Below, one piece after another: positions 42,740 through 53,340 of a DNA stretch of 64,000 nucleotides (the stretch's first letter is position 1; each line of letters begins with the position of its first letter). The notes under the pieces were generated by a model. That model made no database searches. It saw only the letters and a list, made by a program, of their open reading frames with translations, and had not been told where the DNA came from. The stretch covers positions 459,025 through 523,024 of the forward strand of contig WBMV01004890.1 in assembly GCA_013396655.1 (NCBI GenBank), read 5' to 3'. The position numbers and the translations under genes were made by a program. The stretch is from Campylorhamphus procurvoides (taxonomy: Eukaryota; Chordata; Aves; Passeriformes; Dendrocolaptidae).

Positions 42740-42745
42740 TTTAAT
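42740..42745 (-). terminator. Candidate poly(A) signal of the BEN-domain gene
   Basis: ATTAAA on the minus strand, about 380 nt past the TGA. It is followed 30-55 nt later by a T-rich, GT-containing stretch (about 42685-42712) that looks like a downstream cleavage element. The arrangement supports the BEN exon being a real 3' terminal exon. Confidence 0.5.
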
Positions 42746-42815
42746 GAATGATACACTCTAGAAAATAGAAACTACCCAGATGCTGGTTGGTTGGTCTGTT
42801 TGGGGCTGGGAGAAG

Positions 42816-42851
42816 GCCCTTGCTTGGACGTACAAGGCCTTGCTCGGACGT
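42816..42851 (-). repeat. 20-bp near-tandem repeat in the BEN-gene 3' UTR
   Basis: TGCTTGGACG at 42821 and TGCTCGGACG at 42841, with flanking AAGGCC(C)T also repeated; period 20. It lies between the stop codon and the candidate poly(A) signal. Confidence 0.8.
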
Positions 42852-43121
42852 GTCAGCATTTGTAGTTGCTGGAAACAAGGAAACGTCCATAGATTGAAAG
42901 AGACACTAAAGGAGCAATTGTTTTCTAAAATGTGGGAAGTCTGCAGGATGCCTTCCCCCTCTGTGTCATTGGGCAAGTGGCATGAGGGCTCAGAGCTCAC
43001 CACCGTCTTTAATGACGATCCATACCTAGAAGGGACAGACTCAACCAATGGTACCTACCCCGGGTCAGTCCTCAAACCATCCCAGACCTCTCACTTTGCA
43101 CAACGTCCGTGGGCTCTGCTG

Positions 43122-43548
43122 TCATTGTGCTGCTTTCTGGCTGCTTTTCTGCACGTGTTGTGTCTCTTCCCTCAAGGTCTGGCTGCTGATTCCAGGGAAT
43201 ATGCTTTTCAGGATGTCACAGTAGACCGTGTACAGCTCTGGGTCTATTTTGGGCTTGGGCAGAGAGCGGGAGTTGCAGGGCTGCTCGCTGATGGGGTGCT
43301 GTGGCCTGTAGACATCGCTGAAGAGCGCCGTGAGGATCTTGTGGGCAGCCTTGTAAGGGTCATCCTCGAACTGCACCATGGCCTTGAGCTCCGTCAGGGT
43401 GTAGCCGTTGTACCTCTTGCTGTCCTCGGCCAGGGGCTGCACCGTCTCCCCGATGTGTCTCACCTTCCACTTCAGGCATTTCAGGTCTTCCTTCACATCC
43501 TCTAGTTCTTTCTCCATGGCTTGGAATTCCTTGGCGGTCACAAATCTC
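43122..43548 (-). CDS. BEN-domain protein, terminal coding exon
   Basis: The minus-strand acceptor is TTTCCTTGGCAG|GAGATTTG; the incoming AG|G codon gives Arg. The exon encodes about 141 residues to TGA at 43124-43122. It starts RFVTAKEFQAMEKELEDVKE, a charged heptad-like helix of about 30 residues (probable coiled coil). A BEN-type domain follows, with LTELKAMVQFEDDPYKAAHK, then ILTALFSDVY, then IDPELYTVYCDILKSIFP. The spacing fits the BEN fold (helical DNA- or protein-binding domain of BEND proteins and NACC1). BEN proteins are nuclear chromatin and transcription regulators (family knowledge). I cannot assign it to a named BEND paralogue. The ORF stays open upstream into the intron, but the splice site and phase favour the start given. 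Confidence 0.82.
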
Positions 43549-44044
43549 CTGCCAAGGAAAGAAGTGGCAGAGACAGGGTGGAGTTCAGAGGCTCGGAGGA
43601 GTGAAAGCAGCCCAGCTTGCCTGGGGTCGGAGCAGAGGTGGAGCTTTGGGAGGGACATCCCGGCCACGTCGCTGAGCACCATCCCCAGCTCTGATCTGGC
43701 AGGTGCCACACTGACAGCAGAGTTTCTCTCTGCTGGTGTAAGGGAAAGATGTGCTGTGTCATTTGGAAGCAAAGGAGGCACCTTAAAACTGTGCCCTGCT
43801 GAAGGAGGTGAGGTTGATGACCTGGCCCATCAGGTCTGGAGAGCTAAATAGGTGTGTGGAAAAGAGGGTATTCTGCTTCTTGGATAACAGGGTTTAGTGG
43901 GAGCACAGGGTAGTTACTGGAAAAGAAACACTGGGAGCACTAAATCAGAAAAGGTATTTAACTTTTTTGTGAGGGGCTCTTAATGCCACTAAATCAAAAC
44001 GGGTCATTTGAGGACTTAGACAGGTGTATGATCTGGATACATAC
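43549..44044 (-). other. Intron between the BEN-protein exons
   Basis: 496 nt, from GTATGTAT to TTGGCAG on the minus strand. Nothing else was recognised. The 3' part is open in the exon frame for about 230 nt, so intron retention would not stop at once in that stretch. Confidence 0.65.
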
Positions 44045-44650
44045 CTTTCATGATCAGGATCTTCCAGATCTGATTCAAACCCCTTTCCTGTGTTCTTTAA
44101 GTCAGTTTTAGAATAGCCAGGAGCCTGGGAACTCTCTTCAGGAGTCGCTGTTGCTGGAGGCCTTGTGCTTGTCCTGGTTGGGGTCAGAGTGTGATCTGAG
44201 GCTGAAGCTTGTTCGTTTTGTGCTGTGTGAGGACAGAAGGTGTAGAAGGAAGCTGCATTGATCCCTGGGCTGACTGCAGAGGAGTCAGAGTATTGCTGTG
44301 GCTTGGCTGAGCTGGGTGTTACACTGAGCCTGAGGCTGGCTGGGCAAGACCCTGGAATAGTCCTTGCTCCGAGTGGGCTGGAACACGATATTGCTGAATT
44401 TGTATCTCTTTGCTCCAGTGGTTGAGGGGTTGGTGATTCTCCTGGGGCCAATCTAGTGATGGAGGTGATGTCCAGCAGGGTTTGATCCTGACCCATGGAG
44501 ATCTGGCTGGTTGGTTCTGATGAAAGTGAAGAGCTGCTTGATGTGTCACTGGAAGAGCTTGACGTAGCGAATGGGGGTATTTTCTGAGCATTATGGTCAC
44601 TCCTGTTCCTCTGCGGGCTAGTGACACTTAGAGCTGGGTGTTGTGAAGCC
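44045..44650 (-). CDS. BEN-domain protein, penultimate exon (Ser/Thr/Pro-rich)
   Basis: Minus-strand acceptor GTCTTTCTTTAG|GGCTTCAC and donor GAAAG|GTATGTAT. 606 nt, phase 2 on both sides, and it joins the terminal exon without disturbing the frame (...DLEDPDHE-R-RFVTAKEF). The 202 residues are low-complexity, with a run SSSSSDTSSSSSLSS and many Thr/Pro. They end in an acidic patch (ESDLEDPDHE) just before the coiled coil. Long disordered regions before BEN domains are usual. No start codon is forced here, because the reading frame continues from an upstream exon that I did not find. Confidence 0.72.
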
Positions 44651-46149
44651 CTAAAGAAAGACAAACACACACTTTTTCCTCTGGTCTGGGCTAAAGGCTC
44701 ATAAGACAACTTTAGGTCCATCTTGGGGCAGTTTTAAGCCTGTTTCCCATAACTGCATTTCCCCATGGGCTGATTCGCCTCTCAGGTCTATATAAAACCC
44801 TCTGCTTCTCATGACCAAGAGCAAAGTGTTTGAGAATAAGGCACATAAAGTCAGGACCAGTTCCTCCCTGGTGCCCACTGAGCACTTGTCAGCTATTATT
44901 ACTGTGATAATCACTGGATCACATCCACATCCTCCTTCCCAGAAGTCACACAGCCCCACAAGAACCAAGGATTTGGGGCTGGGGAAGGACAGGATGGGAA
45001 GAAAGCTACTGACATACTGCCTGTGAGAACACAAAAGGCTAAAACCTGGCCTGCAGGTTGCCACAGCACCTGCCCTTGACCATCCCTGCCAAGGGTGAAG
45101 ACCTGCCTTCCTGCCCTGGACCCACAGGCTTTAGTTTCCTGGGATGCTCTGCATGGCATCCAGCAAATTAAGAGAGGAATAAACAGGCAAGGCAGAAAGA
45201 GAAGGGCAGCACAGGATGACATCACTGTTCCTGTGGTGACACAGGACATTTCTTTTACACAGCTTGATGTGTTAAGGGATTTTCCTTCTCCCCTCTAAGC
45301 TGTAAACTGTGTATAGGGCTCACCAACTGCTTTAGGTGCCTGGAAATGCCAACTGCATGGGATGCCAGACCACCCTCATGGATAATGTTTCCCATCCTCT
45401 TCTCCTGGCTGTTTCCAGGCAGGAGAGATCCCAAGGTTTTTTGCCCTTTTTTCCCCCCTATGGCTAAATTTTGCTTAGATTGTCAATACTGATGACAAGA
45501 GAGGAAGATGTGCCCCCATGGCCTGGAACTGTCCTAAAAGGTAGAGAATGCAACCAGAAGTGCTTTGACCTTGAAGGGGAACACAAAGACACCCACTGTG
45601 CAGATCATGATTCAGGTTTGCTAACAGCCAAAGGACATGACAAACTTTTGTGGTGATGCCAGTGACCACCTGAGTCTTCTTGTGCATCTGGGATATTCCT
45701 ATTTCTCCTGTGGTGGAAGACAGCAGAAAATCCTGGTCTGGATGGGATGTATGAGATTTAAAGCATGAAGTCCTGTCCTGTTAGCACTGGTGGCTTGAAT
45801 TAGCTACACAGTCACTTCTCCACCTCCCTGCACCTTTCTCAGTGTTGGATGCAATTAAACACCAAATTTTAAGGTCCCAAAGAGTATGTCTCACACCTCT
45901 GGGCTTCAATAGGGTTAATGTGCTAAGTCATGGCTTGTTTATCAGGTTTAAATCAAATTTAGAGGTTTTATAATCAGAAAAGCAGACAGTAACAGAGCTT
46001 CTACATAAAAACAAAGCCCCAAAAAGAGTCCTAAGACGAGTTATATAAAGGGCAGGAGGGAAAACAAGCACACAGGTGTCAGAGGGAGGTCCTGTCCCTG
46101 GGATTGCCTGGCCATCCTCATCTGGCTGAACAGGGCTGGAAGCCCAGAG

Positions 46150-46375
46150 CTGCCAACTGGATATGAGGGAAAGCTTTTTCACCCTGAGCATGTTCAAACA
46201 CTGGGACAGAGGCCAAGAGAGGTACTGGGATCTCCATCCCTGCAAGTGCTCAAAACGCAGCTGGACAAGGAACAAAGCAGCCTGATCCAGCCTGGACCTG
46301 CTGGGAGCACAGGACTGGACCAGAGCCCTCCAGGGTTGTCCTCACTGAGTTAGTCTGTGATTCGGCCTGACTAGG
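46150..46375 (+). repeat. CR1 LINE 3' fragment
   Basis: AAAGCTTTTTCACCCTGAGC, then CACTGGGACAGAGGCCAAGA and CAAAACGCAGCTGGACAAGG, the CR1 3' region in plus orientation with moderate divergence. Confidence 0.75.
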
Positions 46376-47513
46376 AAAATACCTTCTTTCCCCCACAGTT
46401 CCTCTTTCTTCTTTCCCTTGTCTCCCCTCTGAGTCCCATCTCACCATCCTCCTCTTCCACTGGAGCCTCTGGGCTGTCCCATTCCACATTAACTTAATAA
46501 TGGCTGCTGCAGGAGAATCCCACATAAATAAAAAGGTTTTTAAAGGAAAAACGGTGCTATTTTGCTGCCCCTTCCTTGCTTAATGGGGAATCAAGAGCAG
46601 GCAGTGGGAGTGAGGGCAGCCTGGAGCTGGGCATCTGTGCTGGGTTGCCTTTGGAAATTCAGCTGCTGTTCCTCAGGCTCTCCTGAAAGCAAGGGATGAT
46701 GGCATCACGTTGGGTCCTGCTGTGTGCTGTTCAGAAAGGTGGGATTTGGCTGCTCAGGGGCCAAGAGGAGCGGCAAGACTGGTTTTCTGGCACAGACAAC
46801 ACGAAATTATTGGTTATTTAAACCGGAGCTGAATCTCAGGGTTTCACTACAAAGTGGAACCCCTTTTTGCTGTAGCACAGTACAGGAATCATTCTGACAA
46901 GGGCAAACCCCATTTGAAGGCAGCTAAAATAAAAAATTATCCTTGTAACTTTTGTTGTTGTTGTTTAAAATGCACATATTTGGCCTCAAATATCTCACAA
47001 TGTAAAACTCTCTGAAGATGAACTGAGCAACAATTCCTACCTACATTCCAGGGCTGAAATATAATAAGCACAGTAAGTGAAAGGCTATTTGGGTGCATAT
47101 GCAGCCCGAAATACTTCATTGCACATCTCGAGCAGCGTGGGACAGGGTTGACTTTTGGTGGGGGGAGAGGTTGGTTTGGGGAGGGTTTTTTGCATAAATC
47201 CAGGATTAGCTGTAGGAGATGAAACATTTATTGAAAGATGCAATTTCAAAGAGTGACAGAAAGCACGTTTCATAACTAATCCCACTGAAATTTATATAAG
47301 AAACCTTTCCAATTCACCTGTGCGCTGGAGGAAACAAAAAACCATCGTAAACTATCAGCTTATTTTGCTTTCCTTTCCCACCCCTTAATTTTCATGGGCT
47401 GCTGTGCTAAACGTGGCACTGAACTGACTTTTATCAACATGCTTATCTTGGAAACAGAGGAGCTGGTTGCTTAAGGAGCAGTGCTAAAGCAAAATGTCAG
47501 TCTGGAGATAAAG

Positions 47514-47537
47514 GAGGACAGAGCTGAGGACAGAGCT
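47514..47537 (+). repeat. 12-bp tandem duplication
   Basis: GAGGACAGAGCT twice without mismatch. Confidence 0.9.
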
Positions 47538-48454
47538 GAGACCTCTCCCTTTGGACTTTCCTGGTGGGCAAGGCTTGGGCTGAAGACAGGAAGGAGACTC
47601 CCAGCGCTGTCGGTACAGCGGGGCTGGATCTCCGATCGTACCCACGGTGCTCCATCTGAGGGGACCTCTCCCCACCTGCTTTTGTCAAGTGAATCGCCCC
47701 GAACAGAATAAATTACAGGAAGGATTGCAAGAGCTGGGCTTGAAATCAATGCTGACATGAAGCTGCAGCTGTCAGGTACCTCCACAAGGAGAAACCTTGG
47801 CTCAACTTTGAGCGACACTTCAAATGCGTCAAGCCCTTGTTGTCTGCCGCCTCCCAGCCCGCTGCTGCTCAGCATATCAAGCATGTTCCCCGTTGTCACA
47901 GTGACCTTGGCTGCCGTCTGTGCCTTGCCCTCTCCGGCTCAGCTTGTGCAACACACTGAATTTGGAGGCATTTGGAACTGGCCTGCACATCCAGCACCAC
48001 TTTCCTTCTTGTTGGGAAAAAAAAAAACAGTAGTGGATATTCTTTCTTTTTTTTTTTTTAATGAATCATTTCCAAAATGTTTTAAGTCTGGAGTTCTTCT
48101 GGTGAACTTGTCTGAATAGGAGAAGATTACGCTCTGCTTTCCAGTGAAGCACTGAGGGGTTGGTTGCATAAAAATGACTGTAGACAGTCGGGGTGGGAGG
48201 ATGGTAGAGGAGCTGTGGGATGGACCCAGGGGAAATGCCTACAGGGTGATGATAGGAGAATGAAACTCTCTTTTTCAAGGCCTCCTCTTTGTCAGGTGAC
48301 CCTCCTAAAATGCCCACGCTGCCAAAACAGTGACTATATTATTTTTTTAACACTGAATTAATTTTGAATAATCTTTCACTTTTCTACAAGAGAGCCTGGT
48401 GTCCTGAACCCTGGGTTTGTCTGCCTCAGATAACACCAAGCCTTTTAGCCACAT

Positions 48455-48471
48455 ACACACACACACACACA
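48455..48471. repeat. CA dinucleotide microsatellite
   Basis: Eight or so uninterrupted AC units followed by an A-rich stretch. Confidence 0.95.
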
Positions 48472-51400
48472 AAAAGAACATGCTGTTTCCTGCTCAGCTC
48501 TTGCCTCCTCTGGGCTACTTGGCTCTTCTTTGGCTTTGCCACCATACCTGGCCCTCCCTGTGCTTTGTGACATTTCTCCTGCCTCTCTCTTACCCATCTA
48601 CCATCTGCCCTGTGGGTTCCAGGTTCTTCTTATTAATGCCTCATAGTGGGACAACACTGGAGGAAAGGGTGGAAGTGGCTTGGACATACAGATGTCTGAA
48701 ATCAGGGACTGCTGCTGTCTGGAGCCTAATAATAGTGAGCATTTCTTGGCACTAAATAGCTGTGCATCAACAAAACAATCCTGGTGTGAGACTTCTCCTT
48801 CTGTCACTTTTGTGCAGTGACTGTGCACAGCTGGATCACTGAGATCTTCCCAGCCCTGCACATCTGAAGGGAACAGCTGAAACCTCAAAGTGACAGCAAA
48901 TGCACCCGAAGAGTGTTTAGGGCTTTGCCATGGAAATGCTAAATTTGGTATGGACAAATCATGATCAAGGCTATCAGATGTATAGGGGCCAGTGCCATAT
49001 GTCTGCACAGGAAGGTGGCCTGGGGAGAGGAGAGGATGCCAAGTCAAACCTAGAGCTCCCTGGTGCTGTTCCTAGCCTGACTCAGGCACGTTTAAACCCT
49101 GTTAAAGGGGGTTAAAGAAAATAAAATAAATTTTTTTTGACCCTGGGATAGGAAAATTTTAGTTTAGTGATGGATATTAAACGGCTTCATATAGAAATAT
49201 CAAGACTGAACGGTTGTCCTGATCAAGACTCTTCTGGAATCAAGATTCTGAGGAGATTTATAATTTAAGGTCAATTCTCAAAATAGAGAGCTTAGTCCTG
49301 CCAACAGAGGAACCTGGTATCCTGCCCTGGCATAGGGCCCTTCGTGCTACCTGTGCTCCCACAGTGCTCCTGGGCTGCTCCAAACCCTTTCATATTCTCT
49401 CTTCCAAAATCACCTGGCCAGTTGGTGTCTGTCTTCTTGCTCTTTCCTTTAAAGGTTTCACTCCTCAGCGACACTCCCCCAAATCCTTGCCTCTCAACAA
49501 GGACTGATGCCCTGCTTTGTCCTTGTGGGAGGACAGAAAGAGCCATGGTGTCTGAGGATGAGCCAATATTCCTGATCTGCTGTTTGGTTCAAATGAGAAC
49601 ATCCTCAGAGCACTTCTAAGTGAGGGCAGCTGGCAAGTCCTCCAGGGAATGAAGCGCTGGTTGGAGTGAGCAGCAGGAATCACTTCAGGTGGCACCTCCT
49701 GGTGTCCTGCTGGCTCGGGACCCCCTCTGTGGGAAGTGCTCACCAAGTGCTCAGAGCCATCTGCTGCCATTTACTCTGTCAGTGGCACTTGGGTGCTGGT
49801 TTGACCGAGCAGTGATGAGGACTCACTCGGTTCTAGGTGTCCCCTTCTTCCTTCCAAGCAGAGCCAGAGGAACCTTTGTGGCTGCTCTTCCTTCAGCCAA
49901 GAGCTTCTCACACGGTTCTCTTGCTGCCGTCAATTCTCTGCTGGCCATGAGCCCGTTGCGTGGTTAATGTGGCAGAGTGAGAGTGTGTGAAACTAGAAAC
50001 AGCATCAAGGAGAGTCCTCGGGTCAGGTGCAGGCTTGATGGACTTGTTTAAGGAAGGAGATGTTCCTCTGAGGGTTGTGAGGCTTTTTGCCATCCAGAGC
50101 AGCAGTAACTAATGTGTTTTTTTCCTCCCTAATAAGCATGACCAATGAAGATTCTGCAGCTTACATTGGATTCGTAAGTAAACTGTGAACTGGGAGCAGA
50201 ACTTCACTCCTGTCACTTCATTAATATTGATCTGATTTCATTACAGTAGGTAACAGATGGGAGGCTGATGTAGCACTGAAGAATGGCCACTGTTCTTTAC
50301 CCTGACACTGGGCTTGTCCTTGGCAATTTGCTTTCCCAGAGCTGTCAGACTATGGGGTATGCTCTGTGTCCTTCAGAACTGAGGCACTGGGGCAGGGCTG
50401 GGTGTAGGACCAGCAAGAGCCCTGGTCCTATTCCTTGGAACGCCTAATGCCAAGACTTGTTATTTGTTCTTTGAAACAAAGACCTCTGGACGGGCTTCAA
50501 TAATAAATAAAGCACATTTGAGCACCCGCCAGTAGCTTGGCAGGTGGGGAATTGTCTCAGGAAACATGACCCAGATCAATGATGTACCAATAGACACGCT
50601 CAGGCCTGTGAAAATGAGGGATGTGGATCTGCCTGTGGAAAGGTCCATTAACTGACATGACATTTTCAAGGAGCAGGAGTTACCAAGTGAGCTGATGACA
50701 AACCAAGCTGGAGAGCAGTGCCAGCTCTATCATGCCTGTGGGGAGACCACCTGCAGTGACATGGGACTGGAGAGCTGTTCCAGCAGGTCTGGGGAGGGCT
50801 CAGGACCCTCAGTGATTAGGGTTACAGACACCAAGCTTCCACGAGTACGTGGCTGAGATGTGCATCTCAGCAAGACAGAGGCAGCAAAATGCCAGGAGGT
50901 TTCCAAATTTTAAGAGCGCAGAGTCAGCAAGTCACTTTCCCAAGTCTCCCTCCTGCTGAATGAAGGATCACTTGCTTTCTTTCCAAGGAAATAGATGCAT
51001 GAAACTGCACACATCTTTCCTGGAGAGTAAAGAAAAAGTATAGTATTCAGAGCAGGGCAGGAGCCGTGCTCCAGTATTGCTCTGTACATTGAACCACTGA
51101 TTCCCACAGCTTAATGCAAGAGCTTTTGCAAACGCTGAATAAAAGCATAGCAATTCTCTGAGAAAGTGCAAGAAATGGCATTAATTATACTAACATTATT
51201 GTCTACCAAAGCTGCTTTCAATCATTTTTATATTCAATAGCATGCATCATCATGAATTGGTGATAAATATAGATGAAAAAAGGTAGTGATAATGAAAGTT
51301 ATACAGGTGTAAATTAGAGCATATTTTTAAACTACTATGAAGTCACAGCTTCTTGAGATAACACCAAATTATAGGATATGTGCACATCCTGAATTGAATG

Positions 51401-53328
51401 GTGGAGAATTTTGCACTGCTCGGATGCTGGTTGATTATCACTTGGGCAATGCTGTCTGGGAAAGTAACAAACCTCTGTTTCCACAGCTTCCTACTCCAAA
51501 CCTCACCCTGAACCCCAGGGAGCCACCGTGGGGACACTGCAAGCCACTGTGTATCAGACACACTCGAGCCATGGTCACTTACTATTTGGGGAGCAGCTAT
51601 GGAGGCACTGTAACCTCAGGTCCCCAGCCTCAGCCCTCTCCTCCTCAGTCCTGGAAAAGAGAATATAGAAGTAGCACCTTTAACAGACACAAAGGCTGCT
51701 CCCAAACGTACAGAAATGGAAGGGTCAAAACCAGTAAGAGTACAACATACCTGGGCTCCTCCATCTATAGCCAGGCCCGGTATGGAGATCATAATGGTCT
51801 CAGGAAGGACTTGAATCCACTGGCTTTGCCCCTCTCTGGGAAAGCTCATGTCAAGAGGCCATGGGGAATAGAAATGAGGGGCTCAGGGCTGCGTCTCTCC
51901 CACTCTTGCACTCTTCAGGAGGGATCTAAGCATTGAGGGTATCAGCACTGTACAGTGTGTGTGTGTTGGAAGAGGGTATGTGGCTACTGCTACACCATTT
52001 TACTGCCAGTCCACGTACTTTTCCAAAAGGAGAACCCTTCCTGTGTTGCAGAATAAAGCCCAGGATAAATCCAAGGCAGAAGGTGGCACTCACCCCTGTG
52101 TGCTAATGAAAGGGGAAACCCGCACTGTATGAAAAGGCACTGACCCTGTGAATGGGAGGGACGCTGGGCCAGGACTGGAAACCTGTTCAGATACCTGGGT
52201 GGCCGAGGAGGAAACCAGAGCAAAAGGCTGGCATGTCTTTGGAAAGCGCTGATATGATCTGCACATCTTACACGAGGACAATGGAGGTAGAGGAAGCAAG
52301 CTGTGAGTATGATGCATTACAGAAATGTACAAAAAGGGACAAAAGAGCGTGCGGGGAGGGTGGTTTGAAAAGTTCTCGTTCTCATAGTGCTGGGAATAGG
52401 CCTGATTTATGATGTCTGCAGTAGCTTTGGTCCTGCCACCTGATTCAAACTGCTCCCAGCACTTCAAAACTACATTTTGTGTCCCTGCAGAGAGACATTT
52501 TGTCTGCACTGGTATCAACGGCAGTCTGAACTCGGCTCACTCCAGAATTTCCCCAGTAGCATCTGCCTGATGTTGGGTTGGTTTTGCAGATGAGAGTGAG
52601 GGCTCAGTCAGCAAGAAAAATGTTGTGAAATCAGCTGTAATGCCACAATGGGTGTTGATGGACAGCTGCGAGCTGGCAAACGCTGTGCTACGGATGGGTG
52701 AGCTGGGGAAGGCTGAATCCTCCACATTTACTTGCTAAATTTGTATGTGGCTTTAACAGCACCTATTAAGAGAGATTTGGTTCCCAGGAAGCAGGAAGGC
52801 TGGATCCCAGGCTGGGGACAGGGATGTGCTGATCTCCAGGGTCCCCTCTCCCACCAGCACCAGGGTGGGACACCCTCCTTTCTCCCTGCCTGCAGTGGTT
52901 CCAGCCCCAGTGGGACTCAGCCCCCCTGGGCTCCTGGCCATGGATGCGTGTCCTAAAGGTTCTATTCTCTCCTCTTGTCATCACTAAAACAGGGCCACGG
53001 GTAATCAACTTTATCACTTCACTACCCTTTTATTCCTTGCTCAAGGCATTGTCTAGCTCTCCACGTGGATTTGATTCCCACCCTTTCAGGCCCTTTATCC
53101 CTCTCCACAGGCCTCCAGCACCTTCACCCCAAGCCTGGATGTTCCCTTGCCCCAGATGTTCCTCCCTGTAGCCACAACTGTCCTTGTTCCAGCAGCTGGG
53201 ACTCCTGCCCAGGGTCTCCACCTGCCCCACCTGCACCTTCTGCCCCCAGCACACCAAAGAAGCAGAGAGGAAAGTTTGCATTCTTTACCTGAAAGCAGTC
53301 CACCAAAGTCCTGGGAGCAGGGAAAGTT

Positions 53329-53340
53329 GGGGGGGGGGGG
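53329..53340. repeat. Run of 12 G
   Basis: A homopolymer G run. Such runs are prone to length error in sequencing and may form quadruplex-like structures. Confidence 0.95.

Noticed and set aside
51337..51936. 199-codon plus-strand open frame
   Set aside because: One run of this length is expected by chance in 64 kb of six-frame sequence at this composition. It has no recognisable domain and no clear splice context.
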